This document shows, in pieces, positions 1-8,576 of a DNA stretch of 31,771 bases. This DNA comes from Candidatus Gerdarchaeota archaeon (GTDB taxonomy: Archaea > Asgardarchaeota > Heimdallarchaeia > JABLTI01): positions 1 to 31,771 of the forward strand of contig JAEORJ010000298.1 in NCBI GenBank assembly GCA_016840945.1, written 5' to 3'. Made by a program: the position numbers and the translations under genes. Positions within the stretch are counted from its first letter, which is position 1, and each line of letters starts with the position of its first letter. The notes under the pieces were generated by a model. The model was given only the letters and a program-made list of their open reading frames with translations, did no database searches and was not told the origin of the DNA.

Positions 1-204
1 AAACCAGGTTCTGGTTTTGTATTAAATCTTGATTCACCTGCAAAATTACCATTTGGCGAATTAATTGAAAATGAAATCAAAGAAATTGTAAGCAAATATC
101 AAATTGATGATATCATTATCTCAGCTGTTGATAAAGGAGCACTTGGATATTGTATCAAGGCACGAACAGAAACTGCAATAAAAAGAGCATTAGGAAAGGA
201 TTAG
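1..204 (+). CDS. citD: Citrate lyase gamma subunit (acyl carrier protein), 3' part only
   Basis: Frame 1 is open from the first base to TAG at 202-204 and encodes the last 67 residues. The end matches CitD, the small acyl-carrier subunit of citrate lyase that holds the phosphoribosyl-dephospho-CoA arm and passes acetyl and citryl groups between CitF and CitE. The visible signature is DKGAL followed by an IKAR-x-ET-x-I-x-RAL tail, with an upstream FG-x-x-I stretch typical of the family. The N-terminal part that carries the modified serine lies outside the window. Stop and the citE start are 3 bases apart, so the genes are surely co-transcribed. Identity is inferred from sequence pattern plus the citE-citF neighbours. 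Confidence 0.85.
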   Translation, partial: KPGSGFVLNLDSPAKLPFGELIENEIKEIVSKYQIDDIIISAVDKGALGYCIKARTETAIKRALGKD

Positions 205-207
205 TGA

Positions 208-1113
208 ATGTCAAAAAACAAACAAAATAAAATAACAACAAAAGATGAACGATTGCGAAGAACTAGATTGTATATTCCTGGCAACAATCCAGCTATGATT
301 CAAAATGCAGTTATTTATGGGGCTGATTCACTTATTTTTGATTTAGAAGATTCCATACCTATCAGTGAAAAGGATTCAGCAAGAATGTTAGTAAAATATG
401 CCTTAGAAACGCTTGATTTTGAAGGCATAGAATTAACAGTTCGGATTAATGCTCGAGATACAAGCTTTTTTGAAAAGGATCTCAAGGCAATTATACCTAC
501 AAAACCTGATGGAATATTATTACCAAAAACCGAATCAATAGATGATATCATCTTTATTGAAGAAAGAATTAAGGATCTTGAATATGAGAATAACATCAAA
601 GTTGGCACAGTTAAGATAATGCCTTTAATTGAAACTGCTAAAGGAGTTTTGAATATTGAAGCTATTGCGGCAGCTGATAGGGTTGAAGCTATTGGCTTAG
701 GTGGTGAAGATCTAACAGCTGATATTGGTGCTAAACGCACTAAAGAGGGAAGGGAACTTGAGTATATAGCTTCTCGAATCATACTTGCAGCAGCAGCGAA
801 CAAAAAACAAGCAATAGACACAGTCTTTGCTGATATAAATGATCTCGAGGGATTATACAAAGTAACAATCAATGCAATTGATATGGGATTCCAAGGAAAA
901 AGCATTATTCATCCATCACAAGTTGAACCCATTCATCGAGCTTTTATGCCAACTGCTGAAGAAATAGAGAAAGCAGAAAAAATCATTAAAGCTTACAATG
1001 AATCTCAGAAAAAAGGTTTAGGAGCAATTACTGTTGATGGGAGAATGGTTGATGTTCCGGTTGTAATCCGTTCTGAGAGGATTTTGAAAAGAGCAAAAGC
1101 GTATGAAAAATAA
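208..1113 (+). CDS. citE: Citrate lyase beta subunit (citryl-ACP lyase)
   Basis: This 301-residue protein is of the CitE/HpcH aldolase family, a TIM barrel that cleaves citryl-ACP to oxaloacetate and acetyl-ACP in the cytoplasm. The N-terminus has the family motif RLRRTRLYIPGNNPAM and then DSLIFDLEDSIP, whose acidic residues belong to the metal site. PLIETAKGV and GGEDLTADIGAKR follow in the usual order, and FQGKSIIHPSQ near residue 230 is the C-terminal landmark. Length is normal for the family. The ATG lies three bases after the citD stop, within the run TAGTGAATG. CitE-like proteins can have other substrates, but flanking citD and citF make true citrate lyase by far the best reading. Confidence 0.93.
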   Translation: MSKNKQNKITTKDERLRRTRLYIPGNNPAMIQNAVIYGADSLIFDLEDSIPISEKDSARMLVKYALETLDFEGIELTVRINARDTSFFEKDLKAIIPTKPDGILLPKTESIDDIIFIEERIKDLEYENNIKVGTVKIMPLIETAKGVLNIEAIAAADRVEAIGLGGEDLTADIGAKRTKEGRELEYIASRIILAAAANKKQAIDTVFADINDLEGLYKVTINAIDMGFQGKSIIHPSQVEPIHRAFMPTAEEIEKAEKIIKAYNESQKKGLGAITVDGRMVDVPVVIRSERILKRAKAYEK

Positions 1114-1141
1114 AAGGATATCAATTGTGAGCTGATAAATT

Positions 1142-2692
1142 ATGAAATATACTAAAAATTCAATCAATAGAAACATCCCAGATGAAATCAATGGATTAAA
1201 ATTGATTCCTTATACCGGTCTTGGGAAAGGACCATATACTGCTAGAAAATATGCCCCAAAAATTCGCAAAGTTGCACCAGGGGAAACGAAACTAGTAAAA
1301 TCATTAAAAGACGCAATAAAGAGAGGAGAATTAACTGATGGGGGAACTATTTCTTTCCACCATCACTTTAGAAATGGTGATTATTTACTTAACATGGTAT
1401 GTCATGAAATAGCAAAAATGGGCTTAAAGGATATTAGACTCGTCCCTTCATCTATTCAAGGTGTGCATAAAGAGATACTACCTTATCTCGAGAAGAAGAT
1501 CATAACGGAAATCTCTTGTGGAGCATCTGGTACGATTGCAGATGCAATATCTCATGGTAAAATGGAACGCCCATTAGTAGTTCGTTCACATGGCGGTAGA
1601 GCTCGTTCAATAGAAAATGGAGATGTAGTTATCGATATAGCTTTTATTGGAGCACCTACATGCGATATTTATGGCAATATTAATGGTGTTTTGGGTGAGT
1701 ATGCTTGTGGCTCTTTAGGATACGCAATGCCAGATGCCCAGTATGCTAATTATGTAGTAGCAGTGACTAATAATCTGGTACCTTTTCCAAATAATCCGAT
1801 AAGCATTAGTCAAGATCATGTTGATACAATAGTGGAATTAGAAGAACCAATTGGAAATCCTGCAGGAATAGTATCAACGACTTTACGTGTTACTCGGGAT
1901 CCAAAAGGCCTAAAAATTGCTAACAGTTGTTTAGAGGTTATTAAATCATCTGGATTGCTTAAAGATGGTTTTAGCTATCAAAGTGGCGCTGGGGGAACAA
2001 CACTTGCTGTGACTAATTTCTTGCATCAGTATATGAAGAAAAATAACATCAAAGGCAGCTTTGGTATGGGTGGCGCTACTGAATCATTACTTAAAATGCT
2101 TGAGGATGGATTATTTAAAGCTGTTTTAGATGTTCAAAGCTTTGATACCTATGCGGTTAAATCACTCTTAACCAATCCTAAACATATCGAGATTGGTGCA
2201 AGCCAATATGCCAATCCATGTTCCTCTGGTTGTGCAGTGAATCTCTTGGATACAGTTATTTTAGGAGCGACTGAAGTAGATCTTAATTTCAATGTCAATA
2301 CCTCTACAGAATCTGATGGTAGAATAATGTGGGGAATGGGTGGACATCAAGATACTGCTGAAGGGGCAAAATTAACAATTATTGCTGTTCCGCTTCTACG
2401 AGGGAGGATTCCAATTGTTGTTGATGATGTTATTTCTATTAATACTCCAGGTGATGCTATTGATGTCATTGTTACAGAACGCGGTGTAGCTTTAAACCCA
2501 AATTCGCCTTATGCAAATGATATCGCTAAAAATAAACAGCTTGAGATCAAAAGTATTGAGGAATTAAAGAAAGAAGCAGAAAAATTAGTTGGTGGAGAAC
2601 CTAAAAAACCAAAAGTAACAGATAATATTGTAGCAGTAATAGAATTCAGAGATGGCTCAGTATTGGATGTTGTTTATCAAGTAAAAGATTAA
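1142..2692 (+). CDS. citF: Citrate lyase alpha subunit (citrate:acetyl-ACP transferase)
   Basis: This 516-residue protein matches CitF, the CoA-transferase-like subunit that exchanges acetate for citrate on the acyl carrier, giving citryl-ACP for CitE. Visible landmarks are the N-terminal FHHHFRNGDYLLN region, the glycine-rich IGASQYANPC segment, MWGMGGHQDTAEGA near residue 400, and a C-terminal EFRDGSVLDVV tail like that of bacterial CitF. Length equals the family norm. It starts 28 bases after citE in the same direction, so it is the third gene of a citDEF operon. The accessory genes for ligase (citC) and prosthetic-group synthesis (citX, citG) are not in the window and may lie upstream. 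Confidence 0.93.
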   Translation: MKYTKNSINRNIPDEINGLKLIPYTGLGKGPYTARKYAPKIRKVAPGETKLVKSLKDAIKRGELTDGGTISFHHHFRNGDYLLNMVCHEIAKMGLKDIRLVPSSIQGVHKEILPYLEKKIITEISCGASGTIADAISHGKMERPLVVRSHGGRARSIENGDVVIDIAFIGAPTCDIYGNINGVLGEYACGSLGYAMPDAQYANYVVAVTNNLVPFPNNPISISQDHVDTIVELEEPIGNPAGIVSTTLRVTRDPKGLKIANSCLEVIKSSGLLKDGFSYQSGAGGTTLAVTNFLHQYMKKNNIKGSFGMGGATESLLKMLEDGLFKAVLDVQSFDTYAVKSLLTNPKHIEIGASQYANPCSSGCAVNLLDTVILGATEVDLNFNVNTSTESDGRIMWGMGGHQDTAEGAKLTIIAVPLLRGRIPIVVDDVISINTPGDAIDVIVTERGVALNPNSPYANDIAKNKQLEIKSIEELKKEAEKLVGGEPKKPKVTDNIVAVIEFRDGSVLDVVYQVKD

Positions 2693-2699
2693 CAACTCC

Positions 2700-2736
2700 T
2701 TTACTTTTTTCATTTTTAATACTAGATGTTTTTTTT
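2700..2736 (+). terminator. T-rich terminator region after citF
   Basis: Downstream of the citF stop there are three T runs in 37 bases, the last of eight Ts. Archaeal RNA polymerase commonly stops at such U-tracts without a hairpin. No strong stem is visible here. The assignment rests on position and composition only. Confidence 0.4.
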
Positions 2737-2769
2737 GGTCAGCTTAAAAATTTTAAACATAAGCAATGG

Positions 2770-2778
2770 TTTATATTT
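2770..2778 (+). promoter_or_regulatory. Putative TATA box for the small membrane protein gene
   Basis: TTTATATTT lies about 50 bases before the TTG at 2822. Archaeal TATA boxes sit roughly 25 bases before transcription start, so a start near 2800 and a short leader containing GGGG at 2815-2818 would fit. This is weak evidence in an AT-rich background. Confidence 0.35.
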
Positions 2779-2821
2779 CAAGACCGTATAACTGTTTTAT
2801 GAGAATAACTTAAAGGGGAAT

Positions 2822-3085
2822 TTGTTACATTTGCCTTTTACACCAGACAATAAAAAACAAGTCATGAAAACACTCATAATAGCGTCAGCTTTTATACCAT
2901 TATATATAATTTATATGACATTTGTTTCTTCGATTCTACCAATAGCAATTTTCTCAGCAGTTTACTCATCTATAATTGTGATTATCTGGGTACTCTTCTA
3001 TTATGATTTCTTTTTGAAGAAACCACCAACAATAAAACAAACCAATGGTACTTTGAAAATTAATAGTGAAGAAAGCTTAATTTAA
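2822..3085 (+). CDS. Small membrane protein of unknown function
   Basis: This 87-codon reading frame begins at TTG, with GGGG three bases upstream; the spacing is short for a ribosome site. Two hydrophobic helices are visible, roughly residues 16-35 and 37-58, joined by a very short turn. A basic C-terminal tail follows (FFLKKPPTIKQTN). The two helices would make a hairpin with both ends on the same side of the membrane. I do not recognise a family. It precedes the two ABC exporter genes by about 100 bases in the same direction, but a T-rich gap separates them, so co-transcription is uncertain. The alternative start ATG at 2863 would remove 14 residues. Coding is likely rather than certain. 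Confidence 0.55.
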   Translation: MLHLPFTPDNKKQVMKTLIIASAFIPLYIIYMTFVSSILPIAIFSAVYSSIIVIIWVLFYYDFFLKKPPTIKQTNGTLKINSEESLI

Positions 3086-3183
3086 GTAGGTTTTCAAATC
3101 TCATTTTCTTTAATTAATATTAATAAAAACATTAAAAGGATTCAAATTTTTTTTAAGGTTAAAATTCCTATTAATGTTATACA

Positions 3184-5175
3184 TTGAGGTGGCAAATCAT
3201 TACCCAAGTTAGCGCAACCCCTAATTCCCGTGTTTCAAAATTAGAAGAGGACATTAGAAAAATACCTAATTCTCATATTAAATGGTTAGCGCAGCAAATT
3301 TTCCGCCAAAAAGGGATTGCTATTTACATCATTGTTGGCACTATCATTTCAATAGCCATAAGTATGATAACACCAATTTTAACTGGCAAATTATTTGATC
3401 TTTTATGGCAAATGTATGGTTTAAACGATACCTTTGGCATTGAACAACCTTTTACAATTATTAGATTATTTTTTCAAGATTTTAAGGTAAATCGTAGAAT
3501 ACTTGAATATGCTTTAGTGATCTTGATTTTAAATATCGTTTCATTTTTTATCAATATCAGTGTTGGGATTTTAAATGAAAATATTGCCCAACGAACTGAA
3601 AGAGATATTAGAGAAGAATTCTATGCCTCTGTTCAAAGTAAATCCATGGCATTTCATGATACAGCTAAAGTTGGCGATTTAATGAGTCAAGCAACTTATG
3701 ATGTTAGAATAATCAATGCAACGATATCACCAGGTATACGTATGATAACACAAGCAGTTATTACAGCATTAACAGCTTTTGGTATGGTTTTCTATTACAA
3801 TTGGCGTATAGGCATTGCAGTTGTTCTAGCAACACCAATCTATATCATAACAGTAAGGAATTATGCTCAAAAATTATCTCCACTAACTCAAAAGGTTCAA
3901 GACCAATTTGGTAAATGCAATGCAATGTTACAAGAAAATGTTTCAGGTATTAGAGTTGTTCGTGCATTTACTGCAGAAAAGTATGAAATCAATCGTTTTG
4001 GAAAAGAAGTAGATACTTTGCGTGATGATATAATTAAAAGAGGGGTACAACAGGCATTATATTTCCCACCAATGATTCTTTCTGTAACGATAGCAATATG
4101 CATAGGATTAAGTGTATGGTTTATTACAAATGGCACAATGACTGGTGGTGAAGCTATTATCATCAACGGTGCATTAGTACAATTATATAATCCAACTTAT
4201 CAAATCTCATGGGTGCTTTATTTAACACACATGGGTTTAGCAGGGGCAAAACGAATTCTAAAAACAATGAAAGAAGAAGAGATAATTCACGAAGATCCAG
4301 ATGCTAAAGAATTAACGAATGTTAAAGGAAAAATAGAATATCGCAATGTTAATTTTAATTACCATTTGTTGAAAGAAAAAAGAAATCTTTTATTGGAAGA
4401 AGAAGATATTAAAGATGAACAAGGAGAACCTATCCTTGAATTCCGGGATACCTTGCAAAATATCAATTTTACAATAAATCCTGGAGAGATAGTAGCAATC
4501 TTGGGACCAACAGGTTGTGGGAAATCAACGATCACAAAATTACTTGCTCGTATGTATGATGTTGAAATTGGTGAGATATTTATTGATGATAAAAATATCA
4601 AAGAATACACAATTGAGTCTTTGAGAAAAAATATCGGTGTGATTGAACAAGACATTTTCTTATTTTCGACATCAATAAAAGAAAATATAGCTTACGGAAC
4701 AGATAGAAATGTTTCAGATGAAGAGATAATTGAGTATGCAAAAGCTGCTCAAGCGCATGATTTTATTATGTCCTTTGAAGAAGGTTATAATACTGTTGTT
4801 GGAGAACGAGGTACAACTTTATCTGGTGGGCAAAAACAACGCATTGCAATTGCTCGAGCATTTTTAGCTAACCCTAAAATTCTAATTTTAGATGATTCTG
4901 CTTCAGCAATTGATGCTCAAACGGAACAAAAGATTCAAGCTGCTATGGATAAATTGCTCGAAAATAGAACTGTTTTCATAATAACTCATAGATTAGCCAC
5001 TATCAAGAGAGCAAATAAAATAATAGTAATGAGAAAAGGTCAAATCGTTGCACAAGGACAACATGATGTTCTACTTAGAACAAGTGATGATTATCGAAGA
5101 GTTTTTGGAAGACATCTTGATTTACCACCAATTGAAACCATTGGTGAAGAAGCAACAATTGGAGGTACAAAATAA
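3184..5175 (+). CDS. ABC exporter half-transporter, degenerate-site subunit
   Basis: This is a membrane-fused ABC exporter subunit (663 residues), with six helices in residues 45-345 and a C-terminal ATPase domain. Walker A GPTGCGKST is at 441-449, Q-loop Gln489, signature LSGGQ at 546-550, Walker B ILILD at 566-570 and the switch His at 602. The residue after Walker B is Asp571, not the catalytic Glu, which marks the inactive-site half of a heterodimeric exporter. A charged insert of about 20 residues (398-420) sits between the first ATPase strands. The gene overlaps the next one by one base (TAATG), so the two products very probably pair. Start is unclear: TTG at 3184 gives this length, but GAGGTGG at 3186-3192 looks like a Shine-Dalgarno site, which would favour ATT at 3199. 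Substrate unknown. Confidence 0.93.
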   Translation: MRWQIITQVSATPNSRVSKLEEDIRKIPNSHIKWLAQQIFRQKGIAIYIIVGTIISIAISMITPILTGKLFDLLWQMYGLNDTFGIEQPFTIIRLFFQDFKVNRRILEYALVILILNIVSFFINISVGILNENIAQRTERDIREEFYASVQSKSMAFHDTAKVGDLMSQATYDVRIINATISPGIRMITQAVITALTAFGMVFYYNWRIGIAVVLATPIYIITVRNYAQKLSPLTQKVQDQFGKCNAMLQENVSGIRVVRAFTAEKYEINRFGKEVDTLRDDIIKRGVQQALYFPPMILSVTIAICIGLSVWFITNGTMTGGEAIIINGALVQLYNPTYQISWVLYLTHMGLAGAKRILKTMKEEEIIHEDPDAKELTNVKGKIEYRNVNFNYHLLKEKRNLLLEEEDIKDEQGEPILEFRDTLQNINFTINPGEIVAILGPTGCGKSTITKLLARMYDVEIGEIFIDDKNIKEYTIESLRKNIGVIEQDIFLFSTSIKENIAYGTDRNVSDEEIIEYAKAAQAHDFIMSFEEGYNTVVGERGTTLSGGQKQRIAIARAFLANPKILILDDSASAIDAQTEQKIQAAMDKLLENRTVFIITHRLATIKRANKIIVMRKGQIVAQGQHDVLLRTSDDYRRVFGRHLDLPPIETIGEEATIGGTK

Positions 5176-6992
5176 TGTCATGGTTTGGTGTTGGCAGAAG
5201 TGAAGAAGATATCGAGAGAAAATTCACAGACCGTGAATTAACCAGCCAGATGCTTGAGTATGTTAAACCATATAAGAAAGCAGTATTAGTTACAACACTA
5301 ATTATTCTAGTAAACACTGCTTTGAGTTTACTTCCACCTTATATTATAGGCATTCTCCTTAATGAAGCAAGAAAAGTTTATCAAGGTTTAGATAATCTTG
5401 GCGCAGTAATTATTATACTATTAATAGTAGCTAACACATTACTATCATTTCTTACCTGGTATCTCGGAGATGATTTACGTTCAATTATTACTTTGAAGGT
5501 TGCTACACGAATTGCTCGAGACATTCGTATGGCTATGTTTGTAAAAATACAAAATCATGATTTCAAATTCTTTGATACTCACTTGACTGGTAAAATAATG
5601 AGTCGAGTCATGAATGATACAGATACTTTAAGGGACACTCTATATTTCATCACAGCATTGATAGGTAATGTATTATTAGTTTTAGGTTCTGCTGGTTTAT
5701 TATTTGTAATCAATTGGAAGCTTGCTTTAATATCACTATCATTAAGTCCAATACTATTCTTACTAATGTATATTTATCGAAAATTCGTTAGAAATACAAT
5801 GTTAAATTGGCGAAAAACAGTCGCTAAAGTAAATGCTGCGATGGGTGAAAGTATTTCAGGAATAGCTGTTAGTAAATCCTTCTCTCGAGAGAAAAGGAAT
5901 TTAGAAGATTTCAAAGAAATTAACCAAGAAAACTATGTGGCTTCATATAAACGCGCACTTACTTTTGCTACCTTGTTCCCAATTATTACCTTACTACAGA
6001 ATGTTGTTCTTGTTGCTTTATTGGCTTATGGTGGTAATATAATTGTATTTAATTTAGAGTTAGATCCCGGACAGTTGTATAGTTTTACCTTATATTTGTG
6101 GCGATTTTTCTTCCCCTTATCACAAGTAGCTAATTTTTACTCACAATATCAAGCTGGTTTAGCAGCATTAGAACGAATGTTTGGTATCATGGCTATAGAA
6201 TCAGAAGTTAAGCAAAGCAAAGAACCTATTGTTATTGATGATTTTAAAGGTGAAATAGAATTCAAAGATATGACATTTTGGTATAATCCAAATGAACCAG
6301 TTTTTGAAAACTTTTCATTAAGAATAAATCCAGGAGAAAAAGTTGCTCTGGTTGGAGAAACTGGCGCAGGTAAAACTACACTGGCATCCTTAATTTCAAG
6401 ATTTTATGAAATTAAAGGTGGAGAAATATTAATTGATGGCAAAGATTTACGAAAATTAGATATTGAATGGTATAGACGACAAGTGGCCTTAGTGCTTCAA
6501 GATAGCTTTCTATTTGCTGGTTCGATTAAAGATAATATAAAATTTGGCCGTATTTGGGATAATCCTTCAGATGAAGAAATAAAAAACGCTGCAGAGATAG
6601 TACAAGCAACGGAATTCATAGAAGATTTCCCTGAGGGATTTGAAACGGATGTCCTTGAAAGAGGGAAACGATTATCTACAGGTCAAAGACAATTAGTCAC
6701 TTTTGCCAGAGCGTTAGTTGCTAATCCAAAAATACTCATTCTAGATGAAGCAACAGCTAGTGTTGATGCATTCACTGAAGCAATGATACAAGACGCACTT
6801 GATATAATAATGGAAGGAAGAACATCAATAGTGATTGCTCATCGATTATCAACTATTAAAAGCGCTGATAAAATAGTGATGATAGAACATGGAAAGATTG
6901 TAGAAATAGGCAATCATGAAGAGCTATTAGCTAAAAAAGGCAAATATGCAGAATTATATGACACATACTTCAAACATCAATCATTATTGTAA
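5175..6992 (+). CDS. ABC exporter half-transporter, catalytic-site subunit
   Basis: This 605-residue partner of the preceding gene has six membrane helices in residues 35-325 and a C-terminal ATPase. Walker A GETGAGKTT is at 394-402, the signature reads LSTGQ (500-504) instead of LSGGQ, Walker B is LILDE with the catalytic Glu525, and the switch His is 556. Together with Asp571 and LSGGQ in the other subunit, this gives one complete and one degenerate ATP site, as known for heterodimeric exporters such as TM287/288. ATG overlaps the preceding TAA, and GGAGGT at 5161-5166 is a strong ribosome site. These features fit coupled translation and a fixed 1:1 partner. The exported substrate (lipid, drug or peptide) cannot be read from sequence. 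Confidence 0.95.
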   Translation: MSWFGVGRSEEDIERKFTDRELTSQMLEYVKPYKKAVLVTTLIILVNTALSLLPPYIIGILLNEARKVYQGLDNLGAVIIILLIVANTLLSFLTWYLGDDLRSIITLKVATRIARDIRMAMFVKIQNHDFKFFDTHLTGKIMSRVMNDTDTLRDTLYFITALIGNVLLVLGSAGLLFVINWKLALISLSLSPILFLLMYIYRKFVRNTMLNWRKTVAKVNAAMGESISGIAVSKSFSREKRNLEDFKEINQENYVASYKRALTFATLFPIITLLQNVVLVALLAYGGNIIVFNLELDPGQLYSFTLYLWRFFFPLSQVANFYSQYQAGLAALERMFGIMAIESEVKQSKEPIVIDDFKGEIEFKDMTFWYNPNEPVFENFSLRINPGEKVALVGETGAGKTTLASLISRFYEIKGGEILIDGKDLRKLDIEWYRRQVALVLQDSFLFAGSIKDNIKFGRIWDNPSDEEIKNAAEIVQATEFIEDFPEGFETDVLERGKRLSTGQRQLVTFARALVANPKILILDEATASVDAFTEAMIQDALDIIMEGRTSIVIAHRLSTIKSADKIVMIEHGKIVEIGNHEELLAKKGKYAELYDTYFKHQSLL

Positions 6993-7005
6993 AGTAATTG
7001 TTACC

Positions 7006-7983
7006 TTATAATCTCATTTTTCTAAAAATCAAGATGATAGCTACAGTAGTTAAAATAATAGTTCCAATAAATGTCCAGAATGGCCAACTCTTTAAAATGT
7101 TTACCCCTTGATTAGCAAACTCAATAAAATTAATACCACCAAAAGAAGCTATAAGGTTTGGTACAGTAATAACAGCGGTTAAGACTGCGATTAATCTCAT
7201 AGTATCATTCATTTTATTTGAAGCTGAAGAAAGGTAAACATCTACGATGCTGCTAACACGATCTCTATAAGAGGAACAAAGATCGTTAGCTTCTAAAATG
7301 TGATCAAAAACATCTGTAAAGTAAGTTTTTGCTGATTCACTAATTAATGGGATGTCATCAACAGCTAGCTCGCGTAAAACTGCTCTTTGTGGTCGAATTG
7401 CTTTCATAACAATCAAAATATTTGTTCTAAGATCAAAGGTGGTATCGAGTAATTCTCTTTCAGGTTTATGAACTACTATTTCTTCAATTTTCTCGATAGT
7501 ATCTTCAACTATTTCTAATCTATCGAGATATCCATCAATGAAATTATCAATTATAACATAAGCAAGGAAACCTGCTTTGTGAGCTAATATACGAGTATTT
7601 TTCAATAGAATCCTGTTATGAACAGATTTTAAGCTAATACCACCTCGTTTTTCACGAATAGTGATAACATAGTTATGACCTAGATAAATAGCCATTTGAT
7701 AAGGTTCAAGCTCATCCTCATCTGGTAGTTTTCTAACACCAACTAAAATGATAAAAAGATATTCAGGATATTCCTCAATTTTTGGACGTTGATTTGATTC
7801 CATACAGTCTTCTATTGTTAATGAATGAAAATTAAATTGTTTTTGAAGTGAACTCAATTCTTCAACAGAAGGTTCAATTATATCTATCCACATTATTCCT
7901 AGATTTTCTTTTACTGCAAGTTCTAAATTATTTTCATGCAATTTAGAATCATTCTCAGAAAAAGATAATATCCGTTTAATCAT
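7006..7983 (-). CDS. corA: CorA-type divalent metal transporter with GIN variant
   Basis: A 325-residue CorA/ZntB-family protein: an N-terminal cytoplasmic alpha/beta domain, long helices in the middle (about 140-260) and two C-terminal membrane helices (about 262-281 and 302-320). The family moves Mg2+ or other divalent ions as a pentameric channel. The hallmark GMN after the first helix is replaced by G-I-N (residues 283-285, in FGGINF). Such variants occur in the wider family, including ZntB-like proteins, so the ion is uncertain. AAGGAGTG precedes the ATG by a good distance. The VOC gene lies 43 bp upstream on the same strand, so they may be one unit. It converges on the ABC genes with a 13 bp gap. 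Confidence 0.9.
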   Translation of the reverse strand: MIKRILSFSENDSKLHENNLELAVKENLGIMWIDIIEPSVEELSSLQKQFNFHSLTIEDCMESNQRPKIEEYPEYLFIILVGVRKLPDEDELEPYQMAIYLGHNYVITIREKRGGISLKSVHNRILLKNTRILAHKAGFLAYVIIDNFIDGYLDRLEIVEDTIEKIEEIVVHKPERELLDTTFDLRTNILIVMKAIRPQRAVLRELAVDDIPLISESAKTYFTDVFDHILEANDLCSSYRDRVSSIVDVYLSSASNKMNDTMRLIAVLTAVITVPNLIASFGGINFIEFANQGVNILKSWPFWTFIGTIILTTVAIILIFRKMRL

Positions 7984-8026
7984 TTTTGAGTCACTCCTTT
8001 TAATTAATTTGCTGTAATTTTTTAAT

Positions 8027-8395
8027 TCATTCCTTCTTTTGTATTAGTTCAAATAAATTGCCATCAGGGTCTTCAAGTAAAAATGAAATGAAATTTTCTT
8101 GTGCAAAAATCTCTGTTTCATCAGTACATAGATTTTCATCTTTACATTTCTTTAATAATCCAGCTATATCATCAACTTCAATTGCAAATACTCCACCTTT
8201 TCTAATAGGTGAACCATCATTTATTGGTTCAGGATATAAGTAATAAGCTGTATTTGGTCCTCCTTCTGGATAAGCAAAAATAATTGATGATTCAGTTTCA
8301 GCCATTGGTTTTAAGCCTAGAATTTCCATAAATCTTTTTGTTTTAACAAAATCGGTTGATTGCATCCATGTTGAAACAATTTTCTTAAATTTCAT
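8027..8395 (-). CDS. VOC (glyoxalase/dioxygenase) superfamily protein
   Basis: A 122-residue single-module protein of the vicinal-oxygen-chelate fold. It has the usual start (KIVSTWMQSTDFVKTKRFMEILG), the GGVFAIEVDDI middle strand and the closing FLLEDPDGNLFELIQ, whose Glu is a typical metal ligand. Small VOC proteins include glyoxalases, antibiotic-binding proteins and many of unknown role, and nothing here fixes the substrate. A single module implies a dimer. GGAG lies 10 bases before the ATG, and a TATA-like TTTAAATTA on the minus strand (8438-8446) could drive this gene and the CorA gene behind it. Confidence 0.88.
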   Translation of the reverse strand: MKFKKIVSTWMQSTDFVKTKRFMEILGLKPMAETESSIIFAYPEGGPNTAYYLYPEPINDGSPIRKGGVFAIEVDDIAGLLKKCKDENLCTDETEIFAQENFISFLLEDPDGNLFELIQKKE

Positions 8396-8576
8396 TATTG
8401 AACATCTCCAAATCTCTAACTAAAATTTATTGAGCTTTTAATTTAAACCTTATTACAAACAATGAAATCCAAGAAGCAAATTAAGATTTTGAAGGGCAAA
8501 ATATTTTACATTAAATGTTTAGTTAAGATAGAGATTATAATTATTCCGAATTTATTATAAGGTGGTAATTAAAAAC

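Noticed and set aside
315..905. Long minus-strand frame inside citE (196 codons)
   Set aside because: Shadow of the real gene in the opposite strand; citE is unmistakable and the antisense chain has no recognisable feature.
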